DNA from: a virus
DNA: 38,318 bases
Virus record (IMG/VR): IMGVR_UViG_3300037493_005911
Coordinates: 1-38,318 of that record
Reading direction: 5' to 3' (one strand)
Shown piece by piece: positions 21,376 to 30,239 of this stretch. Made by a program: the position numbers and the translations under genes. Under the pieces are notes generated by a model that was given only the letters and a program-made list of their open reading frames with translations, was not told where the DNA came from and did not search any database. The number at the start of each line of letters is the position of its first letter. Positions within the stretch are counted from its first letter, which is position 1.

Positions 21376-21789
21376 ATGGCAAGGCACAAAAAGAGTATTG
21401 CTAGAGGCGGTCCTTTATCGCCAGAAGAGAAGAAGTGGTCGTTAGAAGCAATAAAGAAGCTCGATGGAAAAATAACCTTGAAAAGAGTAACAGAGGCAGG
21501 GTTTCTTGAAGAGCACAATAAGAAATTTGACAGAAAACTTAATGCAGCTTCGTCTCTTTATACGAGGTTTAAGATATTGTCAGGAGGCGGTCATTACTCA
21601 TCTAAAAAGAAGCCTGAATATATCTTTGAAAATAGCAGCTATCTCGTGTATATCAAAGGATTCGGGACTTCAGGATTCGAAAGTGAAGATGAGGTTAAAG
21701 CATTTCTTGAGCAGAGTAAGATTATAGGAAATGTAATTGTGTTCAAGAAAGTGAATGTAGAGATCAAGTACGATATTAAAATCGGATAG
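21376..21789 (+). CDS. Basic protein of unknown function
   Basis: 137 residues after a strong AAAAGGAGG. A basic N-terminus (MARHKKSIARGG) leads into a helical segment (EEKKWSLEAIKKLDGKI) and a C-terminal beta/alpha region (YLVYIKGFGTSGFESEDEV). The spacing of the N-terminal and central basic residues could suit DNA or RNA binding. No family was recognised. Confidence 0.6.
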   Translation: MARHKKSIARGGPLSPEEKKWSLEAIKKLDGKITLKRVTEAGFLEEHNKKFDRKLNAASSLYTRFKILSGGGHYSSKKKPEYIFENSSYLVYIKGFGTSGFESEDEVKAFLEQSKIIGNVIVFKKVNVEIKYDIKIG

Positions 21790-21798
21790 GAGGTAGAA

Positions 21799-22581
21799 AT
21801 GGCAGGAGAATGGACAGGTGAATCTCTGATTAGAAATTCTATGGGAACAGTTAGTGCTACAAACAGTGCTGTATTTACCGTGGGTGAAGGAGCTTACTCT
21901 ACGATGTATACGTGGGAAGCTGAAACACCTCATGTAGAGGTAGAAGGAGGCATTAAGAGGAATTCACGAGGGATACATCCGAGGCTATATTTCAAATATC
22001 TGAAGAGCAAATTGACAATGCTTGAGCAGAGAACATTTAAAGCTCGGATGGAAAAACTTGAGAAGATGGTAGATGAATTTACATCAACAGGACAAGAAGC
22101 TATGTCTGATGCATGTGTTAGACAATTCTTAGTTCTTTCTCGAGAAGCGGCTATCTATGCTTGTGGCTTTAAGAAGTTCATTACTGAAGAGCATGTTAAG
22201 AAATACAAGCATGATATTCGCGATTGCAATCTTCAGATTACACCGTTGAAGAACTTTTCTAGAGTTCTTCCTAAGAATGTTTCTGATATTGCAAAGAAGT
22301 GCATCGATAAGAAGTTGTTTGATGACTATGTTGTTTTTCATCTTGATAATAAAGGTAAAATTGAAACCGAAAAAGAACGGATTGAACGCAAGAGAGATCC
22401 GATCCTCTTCGGAAAGCTTGAGCACAGTGAAAAACTCTATCTAATTATTGACTGGGAAGATGAACTTTGTGATTTAAGGTTTAGTGATATTATTGAAAAG
22501 TTAGCTTTTACTGGGGAAGATATTTCACTTCCTAAGAATCCTGAGTTCATGGTTAAAAAAGATGAAGAAAAAAAGAAATAA
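21799..22581 (+). CDS. Phage protein of unknown function, 260 residues
   Basis: ATG 21799 follows AGGAGG. The N-terminus is unusual, glycine/serine/threonine-rich (TVSATNSAVFTVGEGAYST), and the rest is helical and charged. DPILFGKLEHSEKLYLIIDW with EDELCDLRFSDI near residue 205 looks like a conserved block shared with other large-phage proteins I cannot name. The tail is Lys/Glu-rich (VKKDEEKKK). The methyltransferase start follows the stop directly. Confidence 0.6.
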   Translation: MAGEWTGESLIRNSMGTVSATNSAVFTVGEGAYSTMYTWEAETPHVEVEGGIKRNSRGIHPRLYFKYLKSKLTMLEQRTFKARMEKLEKMVDEFTSTGQEAMSDACVRQFLVLSREAAIYACGFKKFITEEHVKKYKHDIRDCNLQITPLKNFSRVLPKNVSDIAKKCIDKKLFDDYVVFHLDNKGKIETEKERIERKRDPILFGKLEHSEKLYLIIDWEDELCDLRFSDIIEKLAFTGEDISLPKNPEFMVKKDEEKKK

Positions 22582-23058
22582 ATGAAGTTGAATTTGGGTT
22601 GCGGCGGCATGATAATGCCCGGCTGGGTGAACTGTGATGCATATGATAAAAAAGCCGATGTCATGTGCGATGTGAGATCTCTTCCTTTTGAAGACAATTC
22701 CATTGAACAAATATACGCTAGCCATATAATCGAGCATTTTGATTTTAAAGAAGCTTTTGCTGTTCTTGCTGAGTGGAAAAGAGTTCTTATAGAGGGAGGA
22801 TGCTTAGCAGTTGAAACTCCTGATCTATTAGGGACATGCAAAGCATTTGTAGAAGCATCTGAAGAAAGACGGATTGATCTATATGGCAATTTATTTGCAA
22901 CTCCCTGGATCGAAGGACAGGTTCACAAATTTCTGTATACCGAGACACAACTGAGATGGACTTTAGACAAAGTAGGATTTAAAAATATAATTAGAGTTCC
23001 TGCATTGAGGTATATCGGAAACGAAAATATAAATTTAAGAATGGAAAGCATAAAATGA
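22582..23058 (+). CDS. Small class I SAM-dependent methyltransferase
   Basis: 158 residues starting directly after the previous stop, with no strong ribosome site. KLNLGCGGMIMPGWVNCDAY is the N-terminal motif I of the predicted SAM-dependent methyltransferases often found with glycosyltransferases; SLPFEDNSIEQIYASHIIEH supplies the next motif. The size is small but complete for this family. It overlaps the glycosyltransferase at 23055 (ATGA), so it may act on the same glycan. Confidence 0.8.
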   Translation: MKLNLGCGGMIMPGWVNCDAYDKKADVMCDVRSLPFEDNSIEQIYASHIIEHFDFKEAFAVLAEWKRVLIEGGCLAVETPDLLGTCKAFVEASEERRIDLYGNLFATPWIEGQVHKFLYTETQLRWTLDKVGFKNIIRVPALRYIGNENINLRMESIK

Positions 23059-24077
23059 ACTCAAACGTTACTGCTATAGTTAGTACAAAAGACAGATATT
23101 TCACTTCTTTACCCAACTTGCTTGTTTCAATAGCAATGCAAACGGTAAAACCAGAGAGACTTATAATTTACGATGATGGAGAACAACGTGATTTGAGATC
23201 AGAATCTTTATATCAAAATATATTTTTAATGCTTCAACAAAAAGGAATCGCATGGGAAGTAGCATTCGGTAAGAGATTGGGACAAGTTTCAAATCATCAA
23301 TCTTCTATCAAAGATGCTAAGACTGATTGGATTTGGAGGCTTGATGATGATAATTTTCCTGAGCCAGAATGTTTAGAAAACTTACTTAAAAGTGCTACTG
23401 ACGGAGTTGGAGCAGTAGGAGGTTTGGTTCTAGATCCTAAACTCAACCAGATGAACAATTCTTTAGCATCAAATAAGATTGAAGACATCTTTTTGGGGTT
23501 GAATATTCAATGGTTCAAATGGGAAGGAATCAAGGAAGTAGATCATTTATACTCTACATTCATATTCAGGAAGGAAGCAGCTAAGCACGGTTATTGTATG
23601 GAGCTTTCAAGAGTTGGACATAGAGAAGAGACGATGTTTACTTATGAAATGAAGAGAGCTGGCTGGAAGCTTTTAGTGAACTCTTCTGCACTTACTTGGC
23701 ATATGAGAGATCAGCAGGGAGGGATTCGATCAGGAAATAGTGCTGATATGTGGAAGCACGATGAAGATATATTTTTAAGAAAATTAAATGAATGGGACGT
23801 ACACCCCAAGATCGTGAAGCTTGTAGTATTGGATAGCGGTTTGGGAGATCACATCGTATTCAAGAAGACGCTTCCTGAATTGAAAACAAAGCATAAAAAT
23901 ATAGTATTAGCTGTGTGCTATCCTCAAGTGTTTAAAGAAGACACAGATGTAGTTTTGATCAGTATTGCTGAAGCAAAACAGATTACCAATATTGATCAGT
24001 TCAATATCTACAAATGGATGGATCAGAGACAATGGAAGCAAAGTCTTGAACAGGCATACAGGGAGGCTTTCATATAA
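23055..24077 (+). CDS. GT2 glycosyltransferase with GT9-like C-terminal segment
   Basis: 340 residues. Residues 1-235 are a GT-A glycosyltransferase: TAIVSTKDRYFTSLPNLLVS, ERLIIYDDGEQ, DWIWRLDDDNFPEPECLENL (DDD in the DXD position) and SRVGHREETMFTYEMKRAG. Residues ~250-340 begin LDSGLGDHIVFKKTLPELK and continue KNIVLAVCYPQVF, the start pattern of heptosyltransferase (GT9)-like domains, but end after ~90 residues, so this part is only a fragment of such a domain. It probably extends a glycan; the acceptor is unknown. TAATG overlap with the next gene. Confidence 0.8.
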   Translation: MNSNVTAIVSTKDRYFTSLPNLLVSIAMQTVKPERLIIYDDGEQRDLRSESLYQNIFLMLQQKGIAWEVAFGKRLGQVSNHQSSIKDAKTDWIWRLDDDNFPEPECLENLLKSATDGVGAVGGLVLDPKLNQMNNSLASNKIEDIFLGLNIQWFKWEGIKEVDHLYSTFIFRKEAAKHGYCMELSRVGHREETMFTYEMKRAGWKLLVNSSALTWHMRDQQGGIRSGNSADMWKHDEDIFLRKLNEWDVHPKIVKLVVLDSGLGDHIVFKKTLPELKTKHKNIVLAVCYPQVFKEDTDVVLISIAEAKQITNIDQFNIYKWMDQRQWKQSLEQAYREAFI

Positions 24078-24304
24078 TGGAAGTATTGAATATCATATGG
24101 GGCGGCTTGAGAGAAGGAACACCGAAGAATTGGACTCCGAAGTTTAGATGGGGGGGCTATCAGTTCAATTTTGAATACTGGGTAAGGAAACATAAAGAGA
24201 TGTTTGAGTTGAAGAATGATGAGCGAAATGTCTATTGCATTATTGTTGATCCGGGAAGACACGATATGAAAGCTATAAAAGAGCATCTTAAAAAGCTACA
24301 ATAA
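24077..24304 (+). CDS. Small protein linked to glycosyltransferase, possible GT9 remnant
   Basis: 75 residues from ATG 24077, coupled by TAATG overlap. It has many aromatic residues (IIWGGLREGTPKNWTPKFRW, then GGYQFNFEYW) and a C-terminal NVYCIIVDPGRHDMKAIKEH. No family is certain. Because the previous protein ends in the middle of a GT9-like domain, this could be a separated remainder or a partner, but no alignment was made. Confidence 0.5.
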   Translation: MEVLNIIWGGLREGTPKNWTPKFRWGGYQFNFEYWVRKHKEMFELKNDERNVYCIIVDPGRHDMKAIKEHLKKLQ

Positions 24305-24312
24305 GGAGTGAG

Positions 24313-24501
24313 ATGTATTTAATAAAAGTTCAAAATAAAGACGGTGAGAATAAAGTCTCCATCAATGCTGATAGTAATCGCTCTTTAATAAACGTTATTG
24401 ATTTTATCGATAAGCATGATGAGATAGAATTGATCTCTGTAGAGAGATGCTTGATGTATTCAGGCATTGAAGGAATTAAAGACGCTTTCGGCATAAAATA
24501 A
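24313..24501 (+). CDS. Small protein of unknown function
   Basis: 62 residues, AAGGAG just before the ATG. A beta/alpha-like chain (YLIKVQNKDGENKVSINADS; SLINVIDFIDKHDEIELISV) without recognised motifs. It is the last gene before the 75-base gap holding a phage-type promoter. Confidence 0.55.
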   Translation: MYLIKVQNKDGENKVSINADSNRSLINVIDFIDKHDEIELISVERCLMYSGIEGIKDAFGIK

Positions 24502-24503
24502 AA

Positions 24504-24532
24504 TTTAAGACTTCTAGTTTTCGAAATACAAT
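24504..24532 (+). promoter_or_regulatory. Phage-type promoter for the replication operon (TTTAAG-N17-TACAAT)
   Basis: TTTAAG at 24504-24509 and TACAAT at 24527-24532, exactly 17 bases apart, with TTTCGAAA directly before the -10. This is the clearest member of the class. Transcription would begin near 24539 with a leader of about 38 bases. The 75-base gap contains nothing else recognisable. Confidence 0.65.
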
Positions 24533-24576
24533 ATCATTAGGACCTAATTTGTAACACTTTATAGAAAGTCTTAATT

Positions 24577-26868
24577 TTGAAAATAGCAAATCTGGATGAA
24601 ATCAAGTCTCAACTTCGGCCTTTTCTATCTGAGTATCTAAAGATTCACGGAATAGATACCTCTCTGAGCAAACACTTCAAGTGTCCCAATTACAAAGCTC
24701 ATAAGAACAATGATGAGACTCCTGCTGCAGGCTTCTTTCCTGATGACGAGCATTACAACTGCTTTGTGTGTAGTTCTGCCGGTGATATTTTTACTGCATC
24801 TTATCACTTAGAAGAAAAACCTCTCAAAGGCGCTGAATTCATTACTGAAAATCTTCTGTATCTTGCTAAGAAATTCAAAGTTCATTATGAGATCATAGAA
24901 GAAACTGAGGATGAGAAGAAGAACAAATATCTCTATAGAGTTATAGAATTAGTTGCTAAAGTATCACATCTTTATTTTACTCAGAAATCAGGAGCTAAGA
25001 TAAAGAAATACGTCGAAGACAGAGGCTGGGGAAGTATCACGAAGTCATTCTATATTGGTCATATTGGCTCTAATGAGCTTTACAGATTGATGCTAAAGAA
25101 TGGGATTAACGAAGAGACACTAAAAGAAGTCGGAATAAATATTATCAAAAATGAAGATGGGACAGTTTATATTCCGATTATAGAGAACAGAATTCTCATA
25201 CCCTACAGGAACTATTTCGGGAAAATATCTTCTATTATAGGAAGAGGAATTTCAGATGATGTTAAGCCGAAATACATGTTTACTCCGAACACAGCTATCC
25301 ATAACAGATCTAAAGAGCTCTTCAATTTGAATGAAGCAAAAAAATATTCAAAAGAAATTTATATCGTTGAATCTAATGCTAGTGTTTTAAGCATGTACGC
25401 AAGTGAGATTAAGAATGTGGTTGCACTTTCAGGAAAAGACATGAATCCTGAACAATACGATTTACTTGTTCGTATGGGAATCGAGAAGATCATTCTCTGT
25501 CTTGACAATGATGATGTAGGCATTGCTGCTATGGAGAAGATCGTATATGATTATAAAGACAAAAGTGATTTTTCTACATACATCAAAGAGCTTCCAAGAA
25601 TAGATGAAGTTGAAGACAAGAACTTAAAAGATCCTGATGATTTCATAAAGAAATACGGAGTTGAAAAATTCATTAACATTCCGGAGTTGAGTGCTTTTGA
25701 TTGGTTCCTCAATAAATTTGCTAATGATAATGAAGATGATGCAAGCAAAGAAATTATCATGTCTTTGATTTTATCAGAAAAGAACTTTTTAAAAAGAGAG
25801 AGACTAGTAAAGAGATTCTCTGAGAAAGCTAAGTTCACACAAAAGACTATTTTATTAGAGATAGAGCAATATTCTTCAAAGAAAGATCTTATTACAAGTG
25901 TTAGAGAAGTCATAGAAGCTAAAGAATCATTAATAAATGACATTGATGACTTTGAAGAAGTAGTATGGAGTAGAAAAGATGAGCTGTTAGGATTTGATAC
26001 AGGTTGGCCCATGTTTAACAAATTTTTTGATGGTCTTCAAGAGGGATTTCTTATACTGGGAGGAAGGACAAATATAGGTAAATCTGCTCTTATGCTCTCT
26101 TTGGTTATGAATCTTTTAAAGAAAAATCAGAGCAAGATCTATATTCTATATTTTTCAATTGATGATAGCATTCGGAAATGTGTAGGAAGACTTTTTGCTA
26201 TGGAGAGCAGGGTCCCTATAAACTGGATAAAGAACCCTAAGTATAAGATTAAACTGAATCCAGCTTTTACAGAAGAAGAAAAGGACATCTTGTTCGCTAA
26301 AAGAGACAAAGCAGTAAGCTATGTGAAATCACTATCAAATTCATTTGCTTTCAAAAGCATAAAGGTTGTTGAAGAAATGGAGAAGTTGATTAAGACATAT
26401 TACAGCATAGCAGAGAGCGAGAGTAAAAAGCTTGTTGTTTTTGTTGATAAGATACATAACGTCTCATCATATAAAACATATGAAAAGAGAAGTCTTACTG
26501 ATTATGTAAGCGTATGTCTCAAGGGATTGTCAAATGCATACAGTTTGCCTATTATAGGAAGCTTTGAAGTTACAAAATCATCTATCATGGGAAGACCCAC
26601 AGAAGAGCACATCAAGGAAACACAGAAGCTAGAAGATGACAGTGATGCTACTATACTTCTTTATAGTGAATCAAAAATAAAAACTGATACGATGTTTACT
26701 TTTACAGATGCAGACAAGCAGCTTCCCATAGTAGAGATGATAGTTCCTAAGAACAAGCTTAGCGATATCGCAGGGTACGATTGTAAGATTTTTTATAGAT
26801 TTTATCCTCATTTTGGGATAATGGAAGAATGTGGCGAAGAAGAACAAAAATACTATGCCTCTCTCTAA
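24577..26868 (+). CDS. Bifunctional DNA primase-helicase (CHC2-TOPRIM-DnaB-like)
   Basis: 763 residues from TTG 24577 (ATT at 24574 is the only other upstream candidate before a stop; only a weak AGAAAG precedes). Residues 33-70 form a CHC2-like zinc finger with C36, H42, C62 and C65. The TOPRIM domain lies at about 261-321 (EIYIVESNASVLSMYASEIK; LCLDNDDVG). The C-terminal helicase has Walker A GGRTNIGKSALM near 495 and Walker B KLVVFVDKIHNV near 618, where DnaB usually has a DYLQ-like segment. The domain order resembles T7 gp4 and other phage primase-helicases. It should prime and unwind at the fork beside the polymerase at 31462. Confidence 0.9.
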   Translation: MKIANLDEIKSQLRPFLSEYLKIHGIDTSLSKHFKCPNYKAHKNNDETPAAGFFPDDEHYNCFVCSSAGDIFTASYHLEEKPLKGAEFITENLLYLAKKFKVHYEIIEETEDEKKNKYLYRVIELVAKVSHLYFTQKSGAKIKKYVEDRGWGSITKSFYIGHIGSNELYRLMLKNGINEETLKEVGINIIKNEDGTVYIPIIENRILIPYRNYFGKISSIIGRGISDDVKPKYMFTPNTAIHNRSKELFNLNEAKKYSKEIYIVESNASVLSMYASEIKNVVALSGKDMNPEQYDLLVRMGIEKIILCLDNDDVGIAAMEKIVYDYKDKSDFSTYIKELPRIDEVEDKNLKDPDDFIKKYGVEKFINIPELSAFDWFLNKFANDNEDDASKEIIMSLILSEKNFLKRERLVKRFSEKAKFTQKTILLEIEQYSSKKDLITSVREVIEAKESLINDIDDFEEVVWSRKDELLGFDTGWPMFNKFFDGLQEGFLILGGRTNIGKSALMLSLVMNLLKKNQSKIYILYFSIDDSIRKCVGRLFAMESRVPINWIKNPKYKIKLNPAFTEEEKDILFAKRDKAVSYVKSLSNSFAFKSIKVVEEMEKLIKTYYSIAESESKKLVVFVDKIHNVSSYKTYEKRSLTDYVSVCLKGLSNAYSLPIIGSFEVTKSSIMGRPTEEHIKETQKLEDDSDATILLYSESKIKTDTMFTFTDADKQLPIVEMIVPKNKLSDIAGYDCKIFYRFYPHFGIMEECGEEEQKYYASL

Positions 26869-27328
26869 AAGAATAAACAAAGATCAATATTTCATGGGAA
26901 TGGCAAAAATTGCATCTCTCAGATCTACTTGTCTTAGAAGAGCTGTAGGATGTGTTCTTGTAAAGAGTGATAGAATCATTGCTACTGGATTCAATGGGAC
27001 TCCTATAGGGTTAGAGCATTGCGAAGTTAGAGGATGTCTTAGAGACATATTGAAAGTAAAATCAGGTGAAAGACATGAGATTTGCAGAGGATTACATGCT
27101 GAAGAGAACGCTATTATACAGTGTGCTCTTTACGGACCGTCTACTCAAGGCAGCATCTTGTATTGTACGACTCGACCTTGTTCAATATGTGCAAAGAATC
27201 TAATAAATGCTAAGATTTCAGAAATAGTCTATATAGATTATTATCCTGATGAGCTTGCAGAAGAAATCATAAAAGAAAGTAAAATAGCAATAAGGAGAAT
27301 GCAGTGGGAAAAACTTGTTCTAGAATGA
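26855..27328 (+). CDS. Deoxycytidylate (dCMP) deaminase
   Basis: 157 residues if begun at ATG 26855, overlapping the helicase stop by 14 bases; GTG 26831 in the same frame is possible but less likely. Zinc-site motifs are GLHAEENAIIQ (His and catalytic Glu) and CTTRPCSICAKNL (PCxxC), with CLRRAVGCVLV and ATGFNGTP typical of the dCMP deaminase/ComE branch. It converts dCMP to dUMP, the substrate for the thymidylate-synthase-like genes downstream. The extra-Cys region EHCEVRGCL is often found in phage forms. Confidence 0.9.
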   Translation: MPLSKRINKDQYFMGMAKIASLRSTCLRRAVGCVLVKSDRIIATGFNGTPIGLEHCEVRGCLRDILKVKSGERHEICRGLHAEENAIIQCALYGPSTQGSILYCTTRPCSICAKNLINAKISEIVYIDYYPDELAEEIIKESKIAIRRMQWEKLVLE

Positions 27329-28278
27329 TTTTGGGAGGTGGGATTTCTGGCTTGATTGCACTTCATTACATAAAGGACTCTGTTCTTTTTGAAGCAAGTA
27401 ATGACATAGCAAAAGATTTCTTAGATAATGTGTTTCCAAAGTTTATACACTACAATGCTAAAACTGAATCTTTATTCGAAGAGCTTGATCTTAAAGTAAA
27501 AATCAAGAAGTTCAGAGTAGGTATTTATGAGAACGGAATGATATATGACTTTTTTGATGATACGTTTAAGAAAGAGAAGAGGATAGAAGTTTACAATAAA
27601 TATTGCATGAAAAAGTACGGAAAAATTGTTGAAGATAAAATGAACGGGTACCTATCAGGGAACTTTGAGAGAGACTACATCGAAAATAAATTTGAACTAG
27701 TAGATGCTATTAAGAATAAATACTCCGACAGGATTGTGTTTAATCATCGAGTTGACAAGATAGATCTTGAGAGCAAAACTGTATATTTCAATAACGATTT
27801 ATTCTCAGATAGTTTTGACGTAAAGTATGATAAGCTGATCTCTACTCTTCCTGTTGACATATTCTCTAGGGTTTCAAGATCTAAATTTACATATAATTTT
27901 GTAGAACTTAAGATGGCTACAGTCTTTGTGGGTGAAAATAGCAAACTGAAGTATCTTGATTCTTGGGATTTTATTTATGTTACTGACGGCCAGTATCCTT
28001 TTCATAGGATTATCATCAATAAAGCTAATAACTGTCTTATCTTTGAATTTAGCGATATGATTAAAGACATTTCTGAATGTGTCAATTTTGCTAAATATTT
28101 CTATACTGAAGTCGGAGCGTATTCATTCAGAGATTTCAAATTTGCTGTCTTGAAAGACAACAAGACAGAAATATACATACCAGATGTCTATTTCATTGGC
28201 AGATTTTCAACAGGAAATTACGCAGTAAAGATACAGGAGGTGATTGATGGAGCAAAGAGTATTTCGAAATCAATCTAA
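27304..28278 (+). CDS. FAD/NAD(P)-binding oxidoreductase, amine-oxidase-like
   Basis: 324 residues from GTG 27304 after AAGGAG (27292-27297); it overlaps the previous gene by 25 bases. The N-terminus ILGGGISGLIALHYI is the dinucleotide-binding loop, followed by the acidic strand end VLFEAS. The C-terminal IPDVYFIGRFSTGNYAVKIQ matches the final FAD-contact segment of amine oxidase, protoporphyrinogen oxidase and UDP-galactopyranose mutase-like proteins. The middle contains KLISTLPVDIFSRV. The substrate is unknown; its position among nucleotide genes could imply base or nucleotide chemistry, or sugar chemistry. Confidence 0.7.
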   Translation: MGKTCSRMILGGGISGLIALHYIKDSVLFEASNDIAKDFLDNVFPKFIHYNAKTESLFEELDLKVKIKKFRVGIYENGMIYDFFDDTFKKEKRIEVYNKYCMKKYGKIVEDKMNGYLSGNFERDYIENKFELVDAIKNKYSDRIVFNHRVDKIDLESKTVYFNNDLFSDSFDVKYDKLISTLPVDIFSRVSRSKFTYNFVELKMATVFVGENSKLKYLDSWDFIYVTDGQYPFHRIIINKANNCLIFEFSDMIKDISECVNFAKYFYTEVGAYSFRDFKFAVLKDNKTEIYIPDVYFIGRFSTGNYAVKIQEVIDGAKSISKSI

Positions 28279-29896
28279 AAAGATTAATGATAAAGATCTT
28301 ATAGATTTGTATGTTAATAAGAGATTTTCTATCACTAAACTTTCGGATATTTCAGGTAATTGCGGAATAACAGTAAGAAGAAGATTGATTAGTCTAGGCG
28401 TCAAGATCAGAAAAGCACATGAGCAAAATATGGGCAATAAGCATAAGAATCATAAGAGATGGAAAAAGATGATAACTTTAGTTTGTAAGAATTGTAAAAG
28501 AGATTTTGAAAAGCCGAAAGCTATGACGGGCAAGAATTGTCCAGTATTCTGCTGTCACAAATGCTATATTGAGTATTTAAGATCTTTTGTTGTATTTAAA
28601 AAAGCAATGTGTAAGAGATGTGGTGTTGAGTTCGAGTATAAGATTACAAATAGAGGGAAATCAACACGGGCAATTAGAGATAGAATATACTGCTCTCATA
28701 ATTGTCAATCAAAAAATTCACACTGGGTCAAGCCTTGTTTTTATAAAGATAAGATGTATAGAAGTTCATGGGAAGTCGAATTCGTAAAGTTTTTAGAATC
28801 ATATCGTCTCGAGTTTGAATATGAGCCTAAAACATTTGAATTAGGGAATGGAATGACTTATCGACCTGACTTCTATATAAAAAATTATGATTGTTGGGTT
28901 GAAATTAAAGGAAAATATTCTAAAGACGCAGAAAATAAAATAAAAATTTTTAAAGAAAAAGTCAACAAAGAACTATACGTAATAAACGGAGGAACTCTTT
29001 TTCATTTCTTTTGGTGGATACAAGAAGTTTTCAATAGGCATTTTTTTAACAACGAATGTACAGATCTAGAAACAAAACAAAATCTTACTAAGGAGTATGT
29101 TGTTCATCTTATGGCAGAGGTTACTGAAATTTTAAATACAGTAAACTGGAAAATGCATCAAGATAAAAAATCAAATGATGTAATTAAATCACAAATGATG
29201 AGCGAGTTATCGGATGTTTTTAAATACACTGTGGGATTAGCTCAAATCTGGGGATATAGTTCTGATGATATATTGCAAGGATTGATAAGAAAGTCGAAAA
29301 TGGTTGAACTTAAATATTGCTATGGTAGAGAGCTCGGACGTCTAAAGGATAAAAAGGTTATAGCATGCGATATAGATGGAGTTCTTAATGATTATCCGAA
29401 CAATTTTATGAGATTTATAAATAAAAAAATCGGAAAGAGTTTCAATGATTATAGGATTGCAAAAAAACAACTAGAACCTAAGTTGCTTATCGATTTGAAG
29501 ACAGAGTTTAGAGAAACAGGTGAAGAAGCTTTGGGTGATGTCAATCAAGATTCTAGATTTTTCTTGAAACAGATGAAGAAGACTGGACGACACATTATTC
29601 TTCTTACTGCTAGACCTAAAGACATTCATCCTGACTTGTTTTATAGAACATGGGATTGGCTTTACGTCAATAATTTTTGTTATGATTCAATATATTTTAG
29701 TAAATATAAGCATCTTGAAATAATTAAAAAAGTTCCTAATTTAGAATTTATGATAGAAGATAATCTTGAATATGCTAATCAGATTAGTGCGAGAGGATTT
29801 AAAGTTTTCCTTATTAATAATATCTATAATCAAGGGCAAGTGAACGAAAACATAATCAGAGTGGATTCTCTAAAAGAAATTGTAGATAAGATCTAA
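28247..29896 (+). CDS. Fusion: HTH/zinc-finger PD-(D/E)XK endonuclease + MazG-like + HAD phosphatase
   Basis: 549 residues from ATG 28247 after CAGGAGG. Residues ~1-60 carry a helix-turn-helix (FSITKLSDISGNCGITVRRR); ~75-155 two zinc knuckles (CKNC, CCHKC; CKRC, YCSHNC); ~170-225 a nuclease core YRSSWEVEFVKFL...YRPDFYI...WVEIKG (E, D, ExK). From ~250 comes a MazG/dUTPase-like helix set (KEYVVHLMAEVTEIL; MMSELSDVFKYTVGLAQ), and ~375-549 a HAD domain (IACDIDGVLND, ILLTARP, MIEDNLEYA). The first half resembles homing-type endonucleases, the second a phage dUTP-clearing enzyme. The in-frame joining is odd. Confidence 0.75.
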   Translation: MEQRVFRNQSKKINDKDLIDLYVNKRFSITKLSDISGNCGITVRRRLISLGVKIRKAHEQNMGNKHKNHKRWKKMITLVCKNCKRDFEKPKAMTGKNCPVFCCHKCYIEYLRSFVVFKKAMCKRCGVEFEYKITNRGKSTRAIRDRIYCSHNCQSKNSHWVKPCFYKDKMYRSSWEVEFVKFLESYRLEFEYEPKTFELGNGMTYRPDFYIKNYDCWVEIKGKYSKDAENKIKIFKEKVNKELYVINGGTLFHFFWWIQEVFNRHFFNNECTDLETKQNLTKEYVVHLMAEVTEILNTVNWKMHQDKKSNDVIKSQMMSELSDVFKYTVGLAQIWGYSSDDILQGLIRKSKMVELKYCYGRELGRLKDKKVIACDIDGVLNDYPNNFMRFINKKIGKSFNDYRIAKKQLEPKLLIDLKTEFRETGEEALGDVNQDSRFFLKQMKKTGRHIILLTARPKDIHPDLFYRTWDWLYVNNFCYDSIYFSKYKHLEIIKKVPNLEFMIEDNLEYANQISARGFKVFLINNIYNQGQVNENIIRVDSLKEIVDKI

Positions 29897-30183
29897 TGGA
29901 AGGTGAATTTTCAGAATTAGTAAGACTAAACGAACACGATCTTCATTACGGAAGATGCAGGATTAAAGGATGTCAGAGATTTATACACAGTTTTCATCAC
30001 AGGTTAAAGAACACGGAGACGAACAGAAAGCTGTTTCCTCTCTTTATAGATAGCCCTATGAATTGTGCAGGTCTATGTGAACAACATCATGTTCGTCATG
30101 CAAGTGTAGAATCATTGGACATTACTGAAGAGGAGGCTAAAAACTATGAAGAATTTTTAGAAAGTCTCAAAAATAGTATTTAA
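29896..30183 (+). CDS. HNH-like nuclease, short
   Basis: 95 residues starting at the TAATG overlap. CRIKGCQRFIHSFHHRLKN supplies a Cys pair and the His of an HNH core, and NCAGLCEQHHVRHASV gives Asn, a Cys and a His pair at the expected distance. This matches small HNH endonucleases of phages, which may act as homing or packaging-related nucleases. No catalytic test is possible from sequence. It directly follows the nuclease-MazG fusion. Confidence 0.6.
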   Translation: MEGEFSELVRLNEHDLHYGRCRIKGCQRFIHSFHHRLKNTETNRKLFPLFIDSPMNCAGLCEQHHVRHASVESLDITEEEAKNYEEFLESLKNSI

Positions 30184-30207
30184 GAAATAAGAGTTTCGAA
30201 ATATAAT
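30179..30207 (+). promoter_or_regulatory. Phage-type promoter (TTTAAG-N17-TATAAT)
   Basis: TTTAAG (30179-30184) overlaps the preceding stop codon; TATAAT is at 30202-30207, 17 bases on, with TTTCGAAA directly before it. The predicted start is near 30214, ahead of the gene at 30240. Confidence 0.6.
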
Positions 30208-30239
30208 ACTAATAGGAACACTAATCAAGGAGGGAAATG

